Positions 7,730 through 17,391 of a stretch of DNA of 64,000 bases are shown piece by piece. The position numbers were made by a program, and so were the translations under genes. This DNA is from JAFKFH01 sp017307375 (GTDB lineage Bacteria; Pseudomonadota; Alphaproteobacteria; Ferrovibrionales; Ferrovibrionaceae): positions 4,154,001 through 4,218,000 of the forward strand of contig OZ245874.1 in the NCBI GenBank assembly GCA_965229335.1, in the 5' to 3' direction. The notes beneath the pieces were generated by a model that was not told the DNA's origin, searched no databases, and saw only the letters and a program-made list of their open reading frames with translations. Within the stretch, counting starts at the first letter, position 1; the number at the start of each line of letters is the position of its first letter.

Positions 7730-8470
7730 ATGCCGCTCGAAAGCGCCGAGTTCATTCACCAACTCAACATTTCCAACCCCGTGCCGACCGACCCGACCGG
7801 CGCGGCAGACGACCATCTGCGCCTGATCAAGGGTGCGATCAAGGCGACGTTTCCCAACATCGCCGGCGCGGTGACCGCGTCCCATGCCGACATCAACAAG
7901 CTTGCCCAGATCCTGACCGACATCACCGGGCTGAATACCCAGGTCGGCGGCCTGCGGGCCAATCTGGTCCCCAAGGGCGCGATCGTCATGTGGTCGGGCA
8001 AGTCCGCCTCCGACATCCCGGTGGGCTGGAAACTGTGCGACGGCACCGACGGCACCCCGGATCTGCGCGAAAAGTTCATCGCCGGCGCCGCGACGCTCGA
8101 CGAGGTCGGCACGACCGGCGGCTCGTTCAACGCCGCGATCACGATTGCCGAGGCCGGCGGCCATACCCATACCGGCGTCACCGCCGAGACCACGCTGACC
8201 GTTGCCCAGCTTCCGGCGCACAGCCACGGCACCGCGGGCACCGGCAGCGGCGGCACCCTGATCCAGGCCAGCGGCAACAGCTACGGCAACACCAACAACT
8301 ATCTGCTGGCCCCGGGCGGGGCGGGCGCCGAATTCTCGTCGTCCACGGTCGGCGGCGGTAACCCGCATACCCATGCCATCACCCTCGACGGGCGGCACAC
8401 CCATACCGGCACGGTGAGCACGCCCCCGCCGCCGTATTACGCCCTGGCCTTCATCATCAAAGTCGTCTGA
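7730..8470 (+). CDS. Phage tail collar / tail fibre tip protein
   Basis: A 246-residue tail protein with a collar-type domain. The segment PKGAIVMWSGKSASDIPVGWKLCDGTDGTPDLREKFI (about residues 81-117, quoted here in pieces of the motif: GAIVMWSG, PVGWKLCDG, PDLREKFI) is the hallmark. The C-terminal half is rich in GGHTHTG and PHTHAITLDG repeats, which often bind metal in fibre tips. AGGAGC precedes the ATG at good spacing. It is the first gene after the second 28-bp element. Confidence 0.85.
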   Translation: MPLESAEFIHQLNISNPVPTDPTGAADDHLRLIKGAIKATFPNIAGAVTASHADINKLAQILTDITGLNTQVGGLRANLVPKGAIVMWSGKSASDIPVGWKLCDGTDGTPDLREKFIAGAATLDEVGTTGGSFNAAITIAEAGGHTHTGVTAETTLTVAQLPAHSHGTAGTGSGGTLIQASGNSYGNTNNYLLAPGGAGAEFSSSTVGGGNPHTHAITLDGRHTHTGTVSTPPPPYYALAFIIKVV

Positions 8471-8484
8471 GGAAAGGTGCAGCC

Positions 8485-10101
8485 ATGCCCAATGTCGCCG
8501 TGCGCGGCCTCGGCTCGGTCGGCGTGATCAGCGACCTGCCGGCCAGCGACCTGCCGCTCGCCGGACTGACCGAGGCCCGTAACGTCGTCTTCCGCGACGG
8601 CGCGGTTACCCGGTCGCCGCTGTTCCGCCAGCTTCTTGCCCATCCGGACCTGCCGCCGCGGCCTCAGGGCATGATCTGCCAGACGCCGCCGAACGGCTTC
8701 GACCGTACGGTGATCGTCGGCATCGACGGCAGCTACCTCGCGATCGACAACGGCCATGCCTATTGGGTCAGCCCGGCAGACTATTCCGCCGGCACGACGC
8801 CGGTATCGGACGGCCCGATCTCGGGCGTGTCGCAGGCCGGTGCGATCGTCATCAACCGCCAGGTCGACGTGCCTGTCTACATGTCGTCGGGCGACATGCA
8901 GCTGAAACCCCTGCCGGGCTGGCAGGATGCCTGGCGATGCGGCGCCCTGCGCGCCTACAAGGACATGCTGATCGCGGTCGATATCGCCAAGGGCGGTGCC
9001 CGGTATTCCAACATGGTCAAATGGTCGGGATACTGGCGGCTCGACAAGGGGCCGGTGCCGACGACCTGGGACAAGGACGATCCCCAGACCCTGGCCGGCG
9101 AGAACATGCTGGCCGGCCTCGCCTCGCCGCTGGTCGACGCGGTCGCGTTGCGGGATGCCTGCATCCTCTATGCCAGCCAGGCCACCTGGGCGATGACGGC
9201 AACGGGCGGCAGCGACATCTTCGCCTTCCGCCTGCTGTTCGACCGCCGGGGCATCATCGGCACCAATGCCGCGATGGACATGGACGGGGCGCATTATTGC
9301 CTGGGCGACCAGGATATCTGGACGCATGACGGCGTCACCGCCCGATCGATCGTGACCAACAGGATCCGCAACCGCATCTTTCGCCATCTCGACCGGCGGC
9401 TGAAGGCCCGCTGTTTCGTCACGACGGACCAGACGCGGCGCCTCGTCTACTTCTGCTATCCCAGCACCGAGCCGGGGCTGGCATTCGGCGCCACCGAGGG
9501 CGGCTGCAACGTCGCAGCGGTCTATCACGTCGACAGCGAAGCCTGGTCGTTCGTCGACCTGCCCAACACGGTCGCCGCGGTGCCGATGAATGCGACCTTC
9601 ACCGAAACCTACGCCGACGCCACCAGATCCTACGCGCAGGAAGATCAGTCCTACGCCGAGAAAGGCGACAGCTTCGACAAGCAGCAGGTCTTCCTGGCCA
9701 GCCGCGAACTGCTGGTGATGGACGAAGCCGGGCGCGACGCGGTGCTGCCGCAACTGGCGACATCGGCAACCCATAACCCGGTCCCGCGAATCGTCCGCGA
9801 GGGTTTGTCGCTTGCCGATCTGGCCGGCCCGGATGCCTACAAGCTGTGGCGCGAGATCCAGCCGCTGATCGAGCTCGAGGATCCGGAAGACGGCATGGTC
9901 TTGCGGCTTGGTGCCGCGCCGTGGATTTCGGGTGCGACCGACTGGTCGGCCGAGATGCCCTACCGCCCCGCGGTGTCGCGCCGGATCAATACCCGGATCG
10001 GCGGCCGCTTGCTGGCCTACGAGATCCGCCCGGCCAATCCGCTGCGGCCGTTTCGCATCATCGGCTTCGACTTCGACCCTGCGCCGCTTGGCCGGCGCTG
10101 A
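8485..10101 (+). CDS. Phage tail structural protein (nozzle or tail-tube candidate)
   Basis: A 538-residue protein beginning RGLGSVGVISDLPASDLPLAGLTEARNVVFRDG in substance: a short strand, then an LPxxxLTEARNVxFRDGxxxRSPL pattern. That pattern is common to beta-propeller tail proteins of podoviruses placed at the distal tail tube. The body is rich in aromatic and Gly turns and lacks any enzymatic motif I can see. AGGAAAGGTG precedes the ATG. The assignment to the nozzle is by pattern and position, not proof. Confidence 0.6.
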   Translation: MPNVAVRGLGSVGVISDLPASDLPLAGLTEARNVVFRDGAVTRSPLFRQLLAHPDLPPRPQGMICQTPPNGFDRTVIVGIDGSYLAIDNGHAYWVSPADYSAGTTPVSDGPISGVSQAGAIVINRQVDVPVYMSSGDMQLKPLPGWQDAWRCGALRAYKDMLIAVDIAKGGARYSNMVKWSGYWRLDKGPVPTTWDKDDPQTLAGENMLAGLASPLVDAVALRDACILYASQATWAMTATGGSDIFAFRLLFDRRGIIGTNAAMDMDGAHYCLGDQDIWTHDGVTARSIVTNRIRNRIFRHLDRRLKARCFVTTDQTRRLVYFCYPSTEPGLAFGATEGGCNVAAVYHVDSEAWSFVDLPNTVAAVPMNATFTETYADATRSYAQEDQSYAEKGDSFDKQQVFLASRELLVMDEAGRDAVLPQLATSATHNPVPRIVREGLSLADLAGPDAYKLWREIQPLIELEDPEDGMVLRLGAAPWISGATDWSAEMPYRPAVSRRINTRIGGRLLAYEIRPANPLRPFRIIGFDFDPAPLGRR

Positions 10102-10111
10102 AAGGCGCGCA

Positions 10112-11785
10112 ATGACCGACGATACCGATCAAACCCGCGTCTTCACCTCCTACAAGCGATCGACGGCACCGGTCGAGCTGCAATCGCAGCGGCAGTTCGT
10201 CGACGGCGAACTGTCGGCGATCGAAAAGGCGACCCGCGCGGGCTTCGACGAAGTCGCCCGCGAGATCGCCGGCCTGAAGGCAGCCCTGAAGGAAGCCGCC
10301 GGCGCCCTGCCGGAGGCCCAGGACAGGACGGAAGATCGCGTGCTCAAGCGGGTACGCGAGCTGATCCGCGAGATCACTGGCGAGTTGACGAAGGTCAAGG
10401 CCGAGGTCCGGCGGATCGAGGAGGTACGCGTCGCCGAAAACGAGGCCTTTGCCAGCATCACCGAAAACCTCGGGGCCGAGATCCGCAATGCCCGGGTACA
10501 GTCGCGCGCCGAACTTCAGGACGAGCGGACGGCGCGGGCCGGTACCGCCGAAGCGATGGCCCGCCATGTCGAGAGCCTGTCGGCTTCATTCAGCACGGCA
10601 ACCAGCCATGCCAACGCCCGCATAGCCACCGAGGAAGAGGTGCGCGCCAGCGAGACCGAAGCGGTGGCGACAAGGCTGCAAACCACCGAAGCAAGCTTTG
10701 CCAGCCAGCTCGGCATCGTCAGCGGCCGCATCGACAGCGAGGCGGCGATCCGCGCCAGTGCCGATGGGGTCTTGTCGCAGAACATCTCGACCGTCTCGGC
10801 GACAGCCGGATCGAAGAACCGTACCTTCGTGCAGAGCTTCGAGCCCGTGGGGTCGTTCCTGACTACGGGCGACCTCTGGTTCGATACCAGCCAGAACTAC
10901 CGGACGCGGCGCTATACCGGCAGCTTCTGGGAGGATGTCTACGATCGCAAGATCGACCTGCTGTCGTCGAGCGTCACGACGCTCACCGAGGCCACCGTCG
11001 ACGTCACCAGGCAGAGCTCGCTCGCCCGCCAGATCACGGCTTTGCAGGCGATCGATTCGGGCAGCCGCATCGCCGCTATCGAAACCGAGATGCGGACGGT
11101 CGCCGGGCCGGGCGGTACCGAGGCAAGCTTCTCGACCAGGCTGAACACCCGGTTCAACGGCATCGAAGGATCGATCCAGAACTATGCCAGCACCGCCGCA
11201 ACGGTGAACGGAATCGCCAACAAATGGGGCGTCCGCCTGAACGCGAACGGCCACATTGCCGGCATCGAGATCCTGAATTCCTCGAGTGGCACGGCGAAGT
11301 TCGCCGTCTCCGCCGACGACTTCGAGCTGCACAAGCCGGGGGTCGGCGGCTGGGTGCCGTTCAAGGTCGAAACCTCGATCATCAACGGCGTGCCGCAGGC
11401 GGCACTGACTATCGACGGCAGCATCTATTGCAAGAAGGTCATCGACGGCTCGGTCAATACCCAGCAGATCGCCCCCGGCGCGGTCTCCAACGCCGTCGCG
11501 ACCCCGACCACCAGCACACCCTACCTGCAGACGAACGGCGGCTACGTGCTGGTGATGGCGACATGCAAGGTGCCCATGGTGGTGGTCGGCGAGGGCCAGG
11601 GTATCCAGGAAGTCACGGTCTACCTGCAGCGCAACGGCACCAACATCTACACCAAGACCGGCGCGGGCACCGTCACGTTCTTCTACGTCGACTACGGTGT
11701 CGGCACCGGCAGTTACAGCTACAGCCTGATCGGCGGCACCGGCGTTCTCGAACCGATGATCGCCGCCATCGAGCTGCGCCGATAA
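10112..11785 (+). CDS. Phage tail fibre protein with GpJ C-terminal-like domain
   Basis: A 557-residue protein. The N-terminal third (about 35-240) is charged and coiled-coil (RVRELIREITGELTKVKAEV). A DLWFDTSQNYRTRRYTGSFW segment is at about 255-275. The region NKWGVRLNANGHIAGIEIL, followed by AKFAVSADDFEL, resembles the DUF1983-type domain at the end of lambda GpJ-like tip proteins. The C-terminus is a beta-rich tip. The frame is open upstream to 9908, but the ATG at 10112 follows the previous stop closely and gives the coherent N-terminus. It is likely part of the receptor-contacting apparatus. Confidence 0.7.
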   Translation: MTDDTDQTRVFTSYKRSTAPVELQSQRQFVDGELSAIEKATRAGFDEVAREIAGLKAALKEAAGALPEAQDRTEDRVLKRVRELIREITGELTKVKAEVRRIEEVRVAENEAFASITENLGAEIRNARVQSRAELQDERTARAGTAEAMARHVESLSASFSTATSHANARIATEEEVRASETEAVATRLQTTEASFASQLGIVSGRIDSEAAIRASADGVLSQNISTVSATAGSKNRTFVQSFEPVGSFLTTGDLWFDTSQNYRTRRYTGSFWEDVYDRKIDLLSSSVTTLTEATVDVTRQSSLARQITALQAIDSGSRIAAIETEMRTVAGPGGTEASFSTRLNTRFNGIEGSIQNYASTAATVNGIANKWGVRLNANGHIAGIEILNSSSGTAKFAVSADDFELHKPGVGGWVPFKVETSIINGVPQAALTIDGSIYCKKVIDGSVNTQQIAPGAVSNAVATPTTSTPYLQTNGGYVLVMATCKVPMVVVGEGQGIQEVTVYLQRNGTNIYTKTGAGTVTFFYVDYGVGTGSYSYSLIGGTGVLEPMIAAIELRR

Positions 11786-11800
11786 GGAGAGCAGTCATCC

Positions 11801-12886
11801 ATGTGGACATCCATCATCCCGGCGGTCGCCTCGGTCGCCGGCAGCCTGATCAACAGCCGGGGCAGCAAGACGTCGTCGACCCAGACCACCAACGAACCCT
11901 GGGCGGCCCAGATCCCCTATCTGACCGGCGGTTTCCGCAATGCCCAGAACCTGCTGGACAGCCGCCAGAACACCCCGTGGTATCAGGGGCGCCTGACCGC
12001 CGGGTTCAACCCGCTGGAACGTGAAGGCGTGGATCTCACCGCCGGCTTCGTGCGCGGCACGGCGATGCCCGCGGCGACCGCGATGGTCAATGCCGGCACG
12101 ACCGGCCTGGGCGCCGCGGGCAATTTTGTCAGGAACGCCAACGATACCTACGCACGCGCAGCCGGCGACAAGACCCAGCTGCTGATCGACAATGCGGCCC
12201 GCTACGCCGACAATCCGCATCTCCAGGCAGCGATAGACGCCGCCGCCGGCGACGTCACCCGGACATTGAAGGAAGACGTGCTCACCGGCATCGATCGCGG
12301 TGCGGCAACGGGGGGCAACCTCAACTCCAGCCGCGCCGGAGTGGCGGAAGGCATTGCGACGCGCGGGGCGGCGGAAAAGATCGCCGACCTCTCGGCCCAG
12401 GCCCGCCTCAACGCCTGGAACGAAGGCCTGGCCCGCGCCCAGAGCCAGTACAACAACGACACGACGGCGATGCTGAACGCCAACGGACAGCTCGGCCAGG
12501 CCTGGGACCTCGGCAACAGTTCGACCAGCCAGGGCATCCAATCGGGCCTGACCGCGGCCAACGCGATGACCGCAGCCGGCCGCCACGTGCGCGACTGGGA
12601 ACAGAAGGGCCTCGACGACGAGCTGATGCGGTGGGAACGCAACGATCAGCGGCCCTGGGACGAACTGAAGAACTACTGGGGCATCGTCGGCTCGCGCGAC
12701 TGGGGCGGCAGCAGCCAGACCACGAACACCGCCCCAAAGGACGGGGCGTACGGCGCGAGGCTCGGCCAGCAGATCGGCGGTACGATCGTCGATCTGATCG
12801 GCCTGCTCGGCGACGGCAAGCCCGCCGCCCGTTCGGCCAACTCGCTGGGGCCGGCCTACTACGGCGCATCCTGGGGGACGCCCTGA
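11801..12886 (+). CDS. Phage internal virion or tail protein
   Basis: A 361-residue protein with an N-terminal hydrophobic stretch (IIPAVASVAGSLI) followed by a Ser/Thr/Gln-rich segment. The body is Ala/Asn-rich and helical, with PYLTGGFRNAQNLLDSR and GFNPLEREGVDLTAGF motifs. These recur in podovirus proteins between the tail genes and terminase, probably ejected or internal components. AAGGAGAGC precedes the ATG. No enzyme motif is visible. Confidence 0.55.
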   Translation: MWTSIIPAVASVAGSLINSRGSKTSSTQTTNEPWAAQIPYLTGGFRNAQNLLDSRQNTPWYQGRLTAGFNPLEREGVDLTAGFVRGTAMPAATAMVNAGTTGLGAAGNFVRNANDTYARAAGDKTQLLIDNAARYADNPHLQAAIDAAAGDVTRTLKEDVLTGIDRGAATGGNLNSSRAGVAEGIATRGAAEKIADLSAQARLNAWNEGLARAQSQYNNDTTAMLNANGQLGQAWDLGNSSTSQGIQSGLTAANAMTAAGRHVRDWEQKGLDDELMRWERNDQRPWDELKNYWGIVGSRDWGGSSQTTNTAPKDGAYGARLGQQIGGTIVDLIGLLGDGKPAARSANSLGPAYYGASWGTP

Positions 12887-12899
12887 AGGAGAGGCACCG

Positions 12900-13109
12900 A
12901 TGTTCGACAGCGACCTCAGACCGACCTCGATCGGATCAGGGGCCGATTCGTTGCCCCAGCCCGGCAACCGCTTCGGCCCGGGCGTACTGGGATTTGCCGG
13001 ACAGCGCCTGGCCGAGTTGCCCCACGCCGCGCGGACTAGCGGTCAGCCTGGTCGTTCCCCGGCCACGGGGCCGCAGCCACATCAGAGGCCGCATCCGGAG
13101 ATGCCATGA
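12900..13109 (+). CDS. Small phage protein of unknown function
   Basis: A 69-residue, Pro/Gly/Arg-rich protein without recognisable domain. The ATG at 12900 has GGAGAG eight bases upstream, and the end overlaps the start of the next gene. Those two features support a real gene. Function is unknown. Confidence 0.5.
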   Translation: MFDSDLRPTSIGSGADSLPQPGNRFGPGVLGFAGQRLAELPHAARTSGQPGRSPATGPQPHQRPHPEMP

Positions 13110-13375
13110 CCCAAGCCTTCGACCTCCTCGCGGCCTTGCCGCGGATCGAGACAGCCCTGAACGATACGTCACTGGACGCGGACCGCCGTCGCGTGATCGC
13201 CGCCGAATTGCTGCAATCGCTGCCGACCGGCCTGTCGGTGCGTGCCGCGCCCGCAACCTTCGAGTACATCCGTGAACGCATCCGATATCACCGCGACCGA
13301 GCCGGCGGCACCGAAGTCCCGGCGGCGGAAACCGGTCCCGCCCCGCGAAACCGCCGCGGCCCTCGCGCCTCCTGA
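13106..13375 (+). CDS. Small phage protein of unknown function
   Basis: An 89-residue protein starting in a four-base ATGA overlap with the previous gene. The first 60 residues look folded and helical (FDLLAALPRIETALNDTS, RRRVIAAELLQSLP). The last 25 are basic and disordered. It lies two genes before the large terminase, where DNA-packaging accessory proteins are often found, but I do not recognise it. Confidence 0.5.
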   Translation: MTQAFDLLAALPRIETALNDTSLDADRRRVIAAELLQSLPTGLSVRAAPATFEYIRERIRYHRDRAGGTEVPAAETGPAPRNRRGPRAS

Positions 13376-13379
13376 AGGG

Positions 13380-13580
13380 ATGACCGACGATGCCGCGGCG
13401 CGCGAGGCGCTCGCCGTGGCCGTCGCCCTGATGCGGGCACCGGCCGAGGATCGCGTCCGGCTGGCGGCCGCCCGTACCGTGATGGAGTACACCCGCACCA
13501 GGCCGACGCAGAAGACGGCGATCGCGCTGACCGCGGCCGAAGCCCTGCTCGATGCCGTACTGGCCGGTGATGAAGCCTGA
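13380..13580 (+). CDS. Putative terminase small subunit-like protein
   Basis: A 66-residue helical protein immediately before terL and overlapping it by 11 bp. The pattern EALAVAVALMRAPAEDRVRLAAARTVMEYTRTRP is typical of short proteins that precede large terminases. The start is uncertain. The ATG at 13380 follows the previous stop by four bases but lacks a well-spaced ribosome site. The frame is open upstream into the previous gene, so a longer product beginning near 13272 is possible. Confidence 0.45.
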   Translation: MTDDAAAREALAVAVALMRAPAEDRVRLAAARTVMEYTRTRPTQKTAIALTAAEALLDAVLAGDEA

Positions 13581-15141
13581 GCATGTCCGCGCCCGGCGCC
13601 TGCTGTTCGACGACTTCGAGGTCTATGCCCGTCACGCCCTGAAGGTCCGGACCAAGGACGGGCACATCGCGCCGTTGCGCCTCAACGCCGCGCAGCGGCT
13701 GCTGCACGAGGCGGCCGAGGCGCAGCGGCGGCGTACCGGCCGGGTTCGCGCGATCGTTCTGAAGGCACGCCAGCAGGGATTGTCGACCTATATCGGCGCC
13801 CGTCTCTACTGGCTGACCAGCCAGCGCCGCGCCCGCAAGACGATGGTGATCGCCCATCTGGCGGATTCGACCAAGGCGCTGTTCGACCTGACGCGGCGCT
13901 ATCATGCCAACGTGCCGGCGCCGCTGCGGCCGGAGACCCGGCATTCCTCGCGGCGCGAACTGTCGTTTTCCGCCCTCGATTCCGCCTACATGGTGGCAAC
14001 CGCCGGGTCCGATGGTGCCGGCCGCGGCGAGACGCTGAACTACGTCCATGCCTCCGAGCTGGCGTTCTGGCCGCCGCACCGGGCCCGCGACACGTTCAAC
14101 GGACTGATGCAGGCGGTGCCGGATGCCGGCGATACCGAAGTCTACGTCGAGAGCACCGCCAACGGCGTCACCGGCCTGTTCCACCAGCTGTGGCAGGACG
14201 CGGTCGAGGGCCGGTCGGGCTTCGTCCCGGTCTTCATCCCGTGGTTCGTCAGTGCCGACTACCGCGAGGAGCCGGCCGCCGATTTCCGCCCGACCGACGA
14301 AGAGGCCGCCCTCGCCGACCGTCACGGCCTCGACCTGGGCCAACTGGCGTGGCGCCGGCGCAAGGTGGCCCAGAACGGCCTCGACCTGTTCCGCCAGGAA
14401 TATCCGGCCGAGCCGGATGAAGCCTTCCTGACCACCGGCCGCCCGGTCTTCAACCCCGAAAGCCTGCAACTGCGGCTGCGAGGCGTGCCCGACCTGCTGC
14501 ATCGCCTGGCGCTGGAAGGCAGCGTCTGGCAGCCGCATCGCCGCGGCGAGCTTGCCGTCTATCGCCTGCACGATCCGGGCGAGCGCTACTACATCGGTGC
14601 GGATGTCGGCATGGGCCTGCGCAACGGCGACTGGTCGGTGGCCCAGGTCCTCGACAGCCGCAAGCGCCAGGTCGCCGTCTGGCGCGAGCGGGTGCACCCC
14701 GACCACTTCGCCGAGGTGCTCTACCATCTCGGGCTCCACTACAACACCGCCCGCATCATCGTCGAGCGCAACAACCACGGCATCCTGACCTGCACCCGGC
14801 TGGCCAAGGACCTCGCCTATCCGGATTTCTATACCGAACAGGCCCTGGACACCCTGGCCGAGAGGGTTTCGCCCCATCTCGGCTTCCTGACGACCACGCG
14901 CAGCAAGCCGCTGATCATCGACCAGTTGCGCGCCGCCCTGCGCGACGGCGCCATCGAGCTGAACGACAAGACGACGATCTGCGAACTGATGACCTACGTG
15001 GTCAATCGTGCCGGGGCGATGACGGCGGAAGCCGGCTGCCACGACGACGCGGTGATGGCGCTGGCGCTGGCCAACCACATCCACGAGGCCGCCTTCGACC
15101 CCATTCCCCCCATCGAGGACTTCTATACCGAGGCGATATGA
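13570..15141 (+). CDS. terL: Phage terminase large subunit
   Basis: DNA-packaging motor of 523 residues. The N-terminal ATPase has a deviant Walker A, LKARQQGLST, and a Walker B-like YVHASELAFW. The C-terminal RNase H-like nuclease has IGADVGMG, IIVERNNHG and a final CHDDAVMALALAN, which provide the acidic metal ligands. All parts are present and in order, so packaging function appears intact. The stop overlaps the portal start by four bases. Confidence 0.92.
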   Translation: MKPEHVRARRLLFDDFEVYARHALKVRTKDGHIAPLRLNAAQRLLHEAAEAQRRRTGRVRAIVLKARQQGLSTYIGARLYWLTSQRRARKTMVIAHLADSTKALFDLTRRYHANVPAPLRPETRHSSRRELSFSALDSAYMVATAGSDGAGRGETLNYVHASELAFWPPHRARDTFNGLMQAVPDAGDTEVYVESTANGVTGLFHQLWQDAVEGRSGFVPVFIPWFVSADYREEPAADFRPTDEEAALADRHGLDLGQLAWRRRKVAQNGLDLFRQEYPAEPDEAFLTTGRPVFNPESLQLRLRGVPDLLHRLALEGSVWQPHRRGELAVYRLHDPGERYYIGADVGMGLRNGDWSVAQVLDSRKRQVAVWRERVHPDHFAEVLYHLGLHYNTARIIVERNNHGILTCTRLAKDLAYPDFYTEQALDTLAERVSPHLGFLTTTRSKPLIIDQLRAALRDGAIELNDKTTICELMTYVVNRAGAMTAEAGCHDDAVMALALANHIHEAAFDPIPPIEDFYTEAI

Positions 15142-17114
15142 CAAAGAAGCGCGACGACGAGATCATCGCCTTGCTGGACGCCCATATCCGCGACAGCGTC
15201 GGCCATCTCGACCGCACGCTCGCCACCGAGCGCGAGAAGGTGCAGGCCTATTACGACGGCGAAAAGCCGCTGCCGCAGCATCGCGGCGACGCCAGCTATG
15301 TCTCGCAGGACGTCTACAACGCGGTGGAGGGCGTCAAGGCCAATCTGCTCGAAACCTTCGGCGGCAGCCATGACCTGATCGAGTTCGAGCCGCAGGGGCC
15401 GGAGGATGTGGCAATGGCCCGCCAGGCGACCGAATTCACCGACTTCGTCGTCTTCCGGCAGAACCCGGGCTATCGCATCTTTCACGACGTCATCCACGAC
15501 AGCCTCACCGCCCGGCTCGGCGTCGTCCAGATCTATTGGGACGCCGCCACCGAGGAGCGGACCGAGACCTTCGAGCAGGCCAGCGCCGACCAGTTGGCCG
15601 CCGCGCTGAGCGATGCGGACGACATCGTCGATTTCACCATCGACCGCGACGAGGGCGGCATGCTCGCCGGCACGCTGACCCGGCGCATTTCCCGCGCGCA
15701 ATGCCGGATCGAGAACGTGCCGCCCGAGGAATTCCTGCTGCGCGCCGGCGAACGCGACGCCAACGAACGCGGCGTCTTCAAGGGCCGCCGCACGCGCAAG
15801 ACCCGTGCCCAGCTGAAGGCGGAAGGATTTCCCGCCCGGCTGATCGACGATCTTCCGACGGAAGGCGGCGACTGGGACGTCGCCGCCGAAACCATGGAGC
15901 GGCACAGGGTCACCGGTGCCTGGCCGTTCGGCGACGACATGCCGGGCGACGCCGACACGGCCAGGCTATGGGTCTACGATTGCTATCTGACGGCCAATCT
16001 CGACGCGACGCGGCCCAAGCTCTGGAACATCGTGGTGTCGGGACGAAGCGTCCTGCGCTGCGAACAGGTCGCCGACGATCCGTTCGTCGCCTGCAACCTG
16101 CTGCGCCGTCCCCATGCCGCCTTCGGATCGAACTATGCCGACAAGGTGGTGGCGGTGCAGAACGCCAAGACCGTCCTGACCCGATCGATCCTCAATCACG
16201 CGGCGGTGACCAACAACCCCCGCTTTGTCGTGGTCAAGGGCGGCCTGGTCAACCCGCGCGAGCTGATCGACAACCGCTTCGGCGGCATCGTCAACGTCAC
16301 CCGGCCGGACGCGATCACGCCGATGGTCCAGGCGCCGCTCAATCCCTACGTGTTCGAGACGGTCCAGTTGATGGATGCCGACAAGGAGGACGTGACCGGC
16401 GTCTCGCGGCTTGCCCAGGGCCTGAACAAGGATGCGATCTCCAGGCAGAATTCGGCGGCCCTGGTCGGCCAGCTGACCACGTTGTCGATGCAGCGGGCGA
16501 AAGTCATGGCCCGCAACTTCATCGAGGATTTCCTCAAGGGCCTGTACCTCAAGGTCTATGCCGTGGTCATCGCCAACGAGGATCGCGGCCGCCTGTTCGA
16601 CGTCGCCGGCGCCTGGAATGCGGTCTCGCCGGCAGAGTGGGGCGGCCGCACCAAGGTGCGGGCCAGCGCCCGCATCGGCTACGGCGAGCAGGAGAAGGAA
16701 GCGCAACTGTTCCTGGCGCTGCACGGCCTGCTGGCCGGCGACCCGGTGCTGTCGCCGCTCTACGGGCCGGGCCAGCGACAGGCCCTCGTCGCCGAGTATC
16801 TGAAGCGGTTCGGGATCAAGGATCCATCCCCCTATCTCGCGGCCGATCCGCCACCCCCACCCCCGGCGCCGCCGCCGGATCCGGCCCAGGCCATCCAGCT
16901 CGAAACCATGCGGGCGGCCCTCAGCCAGATGCAGATCCAGAATCAGGTGATGCTGCGCCAGCAGGACCAGGTCGAGAAGATGGCCGCGCTGAACCATGAG
17001 CTGAGCCTGATGCGGGCGGCTCTCGATGCCCGCAAGCAGAACCACAAGGAGCGCATCGACGAGGCCGAGATCGGGCTGGAGTTGGCCGAAGCCATACAGG
17101 GGGACGGCCGATGA
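15138..17114 (+). CDS. Phage portal protein
   Basis: A 658-residue portal, the dodecameric DNA channel at the capsid vertex. Family-like segments are YVSQDVYNAVEGVKANLLETF near the N-terminus and DVTGVSRLAQGLNKDAISRQN in the core, as in podovirus portals. The C-terminal 110 residues contain a proline run (PPPPPAPPPD) then a coiled-coil (METM, MQIQNQVMLRQQDQVEKM). This may be a barrel or scaffold-interacting tail. It starts in a four-base overlap with terL. Confidence 0.88.
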   Translation: MTKKRDDEIIALLDAHIRDSVGHLDRTLATEREKVQAYYDGEKPLPQHRGDASYVSQDVYNAVEGVKANLLETFGGSHDLIEFEPQGPEDVAMARQATEFTDFVVFRQNPGYRIFHDVIHDSLTARLGVVQIYWDAATEERTETFEQASADQLAAALSDADDIVDFTIDRDEGGMLAGTLTRRISRAQCRIENVPPEEFLLRAGERDANERGVFKGRRTRKTRAQLKAEGFPARLIDDLPTEGGDWDVAAETMERHRVTGAWPFGDDMPGDADTARLWVYDCYLTANLDATRPKLWNIVVSGRSVLRCEQVADDPFVACNLLRRPHAAFGSNYADKVVAVQNAKTVLTRSILNHAAVTNNPRFVVVKGGLVNPRELIDNRFGGIVNVTRPDAITPMVQAPLNPYVFETVQLMDADKEDVTGVSRLAQGLNKDAISRQNSAALVGQLTTLSMQRAKVMARNFIEDFLKGLYLKVYAVVIANEDRGRLFDVAGAWNAVSPAEWGGRTKVRASARIGYGEQEKEAQLFLALHGLLAGDPVLSPLYGPGQRQALVAEYLKRFGIKDPSPYLAADPPPPPPAPPPDPAQAIQLETMRAALSQMQIQNQVMLRQQDQVEKMAALNHELSLMRAALDARKQNHKERIDEAEIGLELAEAIQGDGR

Positions 17115-17383
17115 CGGTGCATCAGCCGGACGATGCCTATATCGCGGTCGTCGAGCGCGCCTTGCGCGCCCGCATCCTGCTGGCCCAGCCGGCGGTGATC
17201 GAAGCCTTCGAGGCGGTGATGACCGATCTGCGCGACCAGATCGTGGCCCAGGCACCCGAGGCCCAGGCCACGCGCGAGAGCCTATTCCACCAGCATCTCG
17301 GTCTTCAACTGATCCTGGGCCAGCTCAAGGCCTGGGACGCCGAAGGCCACCCCGAAGAACAAGGCGCCACGGCGCAGGAGTGA
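17111..17383 (+). CDS. Small phage protein between portal and scaffold
   Basis: A 90-residue helical protein (AVVERALRARILLAQPAVIEAFEAVMTDL) overlapping the portal stop by four bases. It has no recognisable motif. Its position suggests a head-assembly accessory factor. Confidence 0.55.
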   Translation: MTVHQPDDAYIAVVERALRARILLAQPAVIEAFEAVMTDLRDQIVAQAPEAQATRESLFHQHLGLQLILGQLKAWDAEGHPEEQGATAQE

Positions 17384-17391
17384 TACCCACC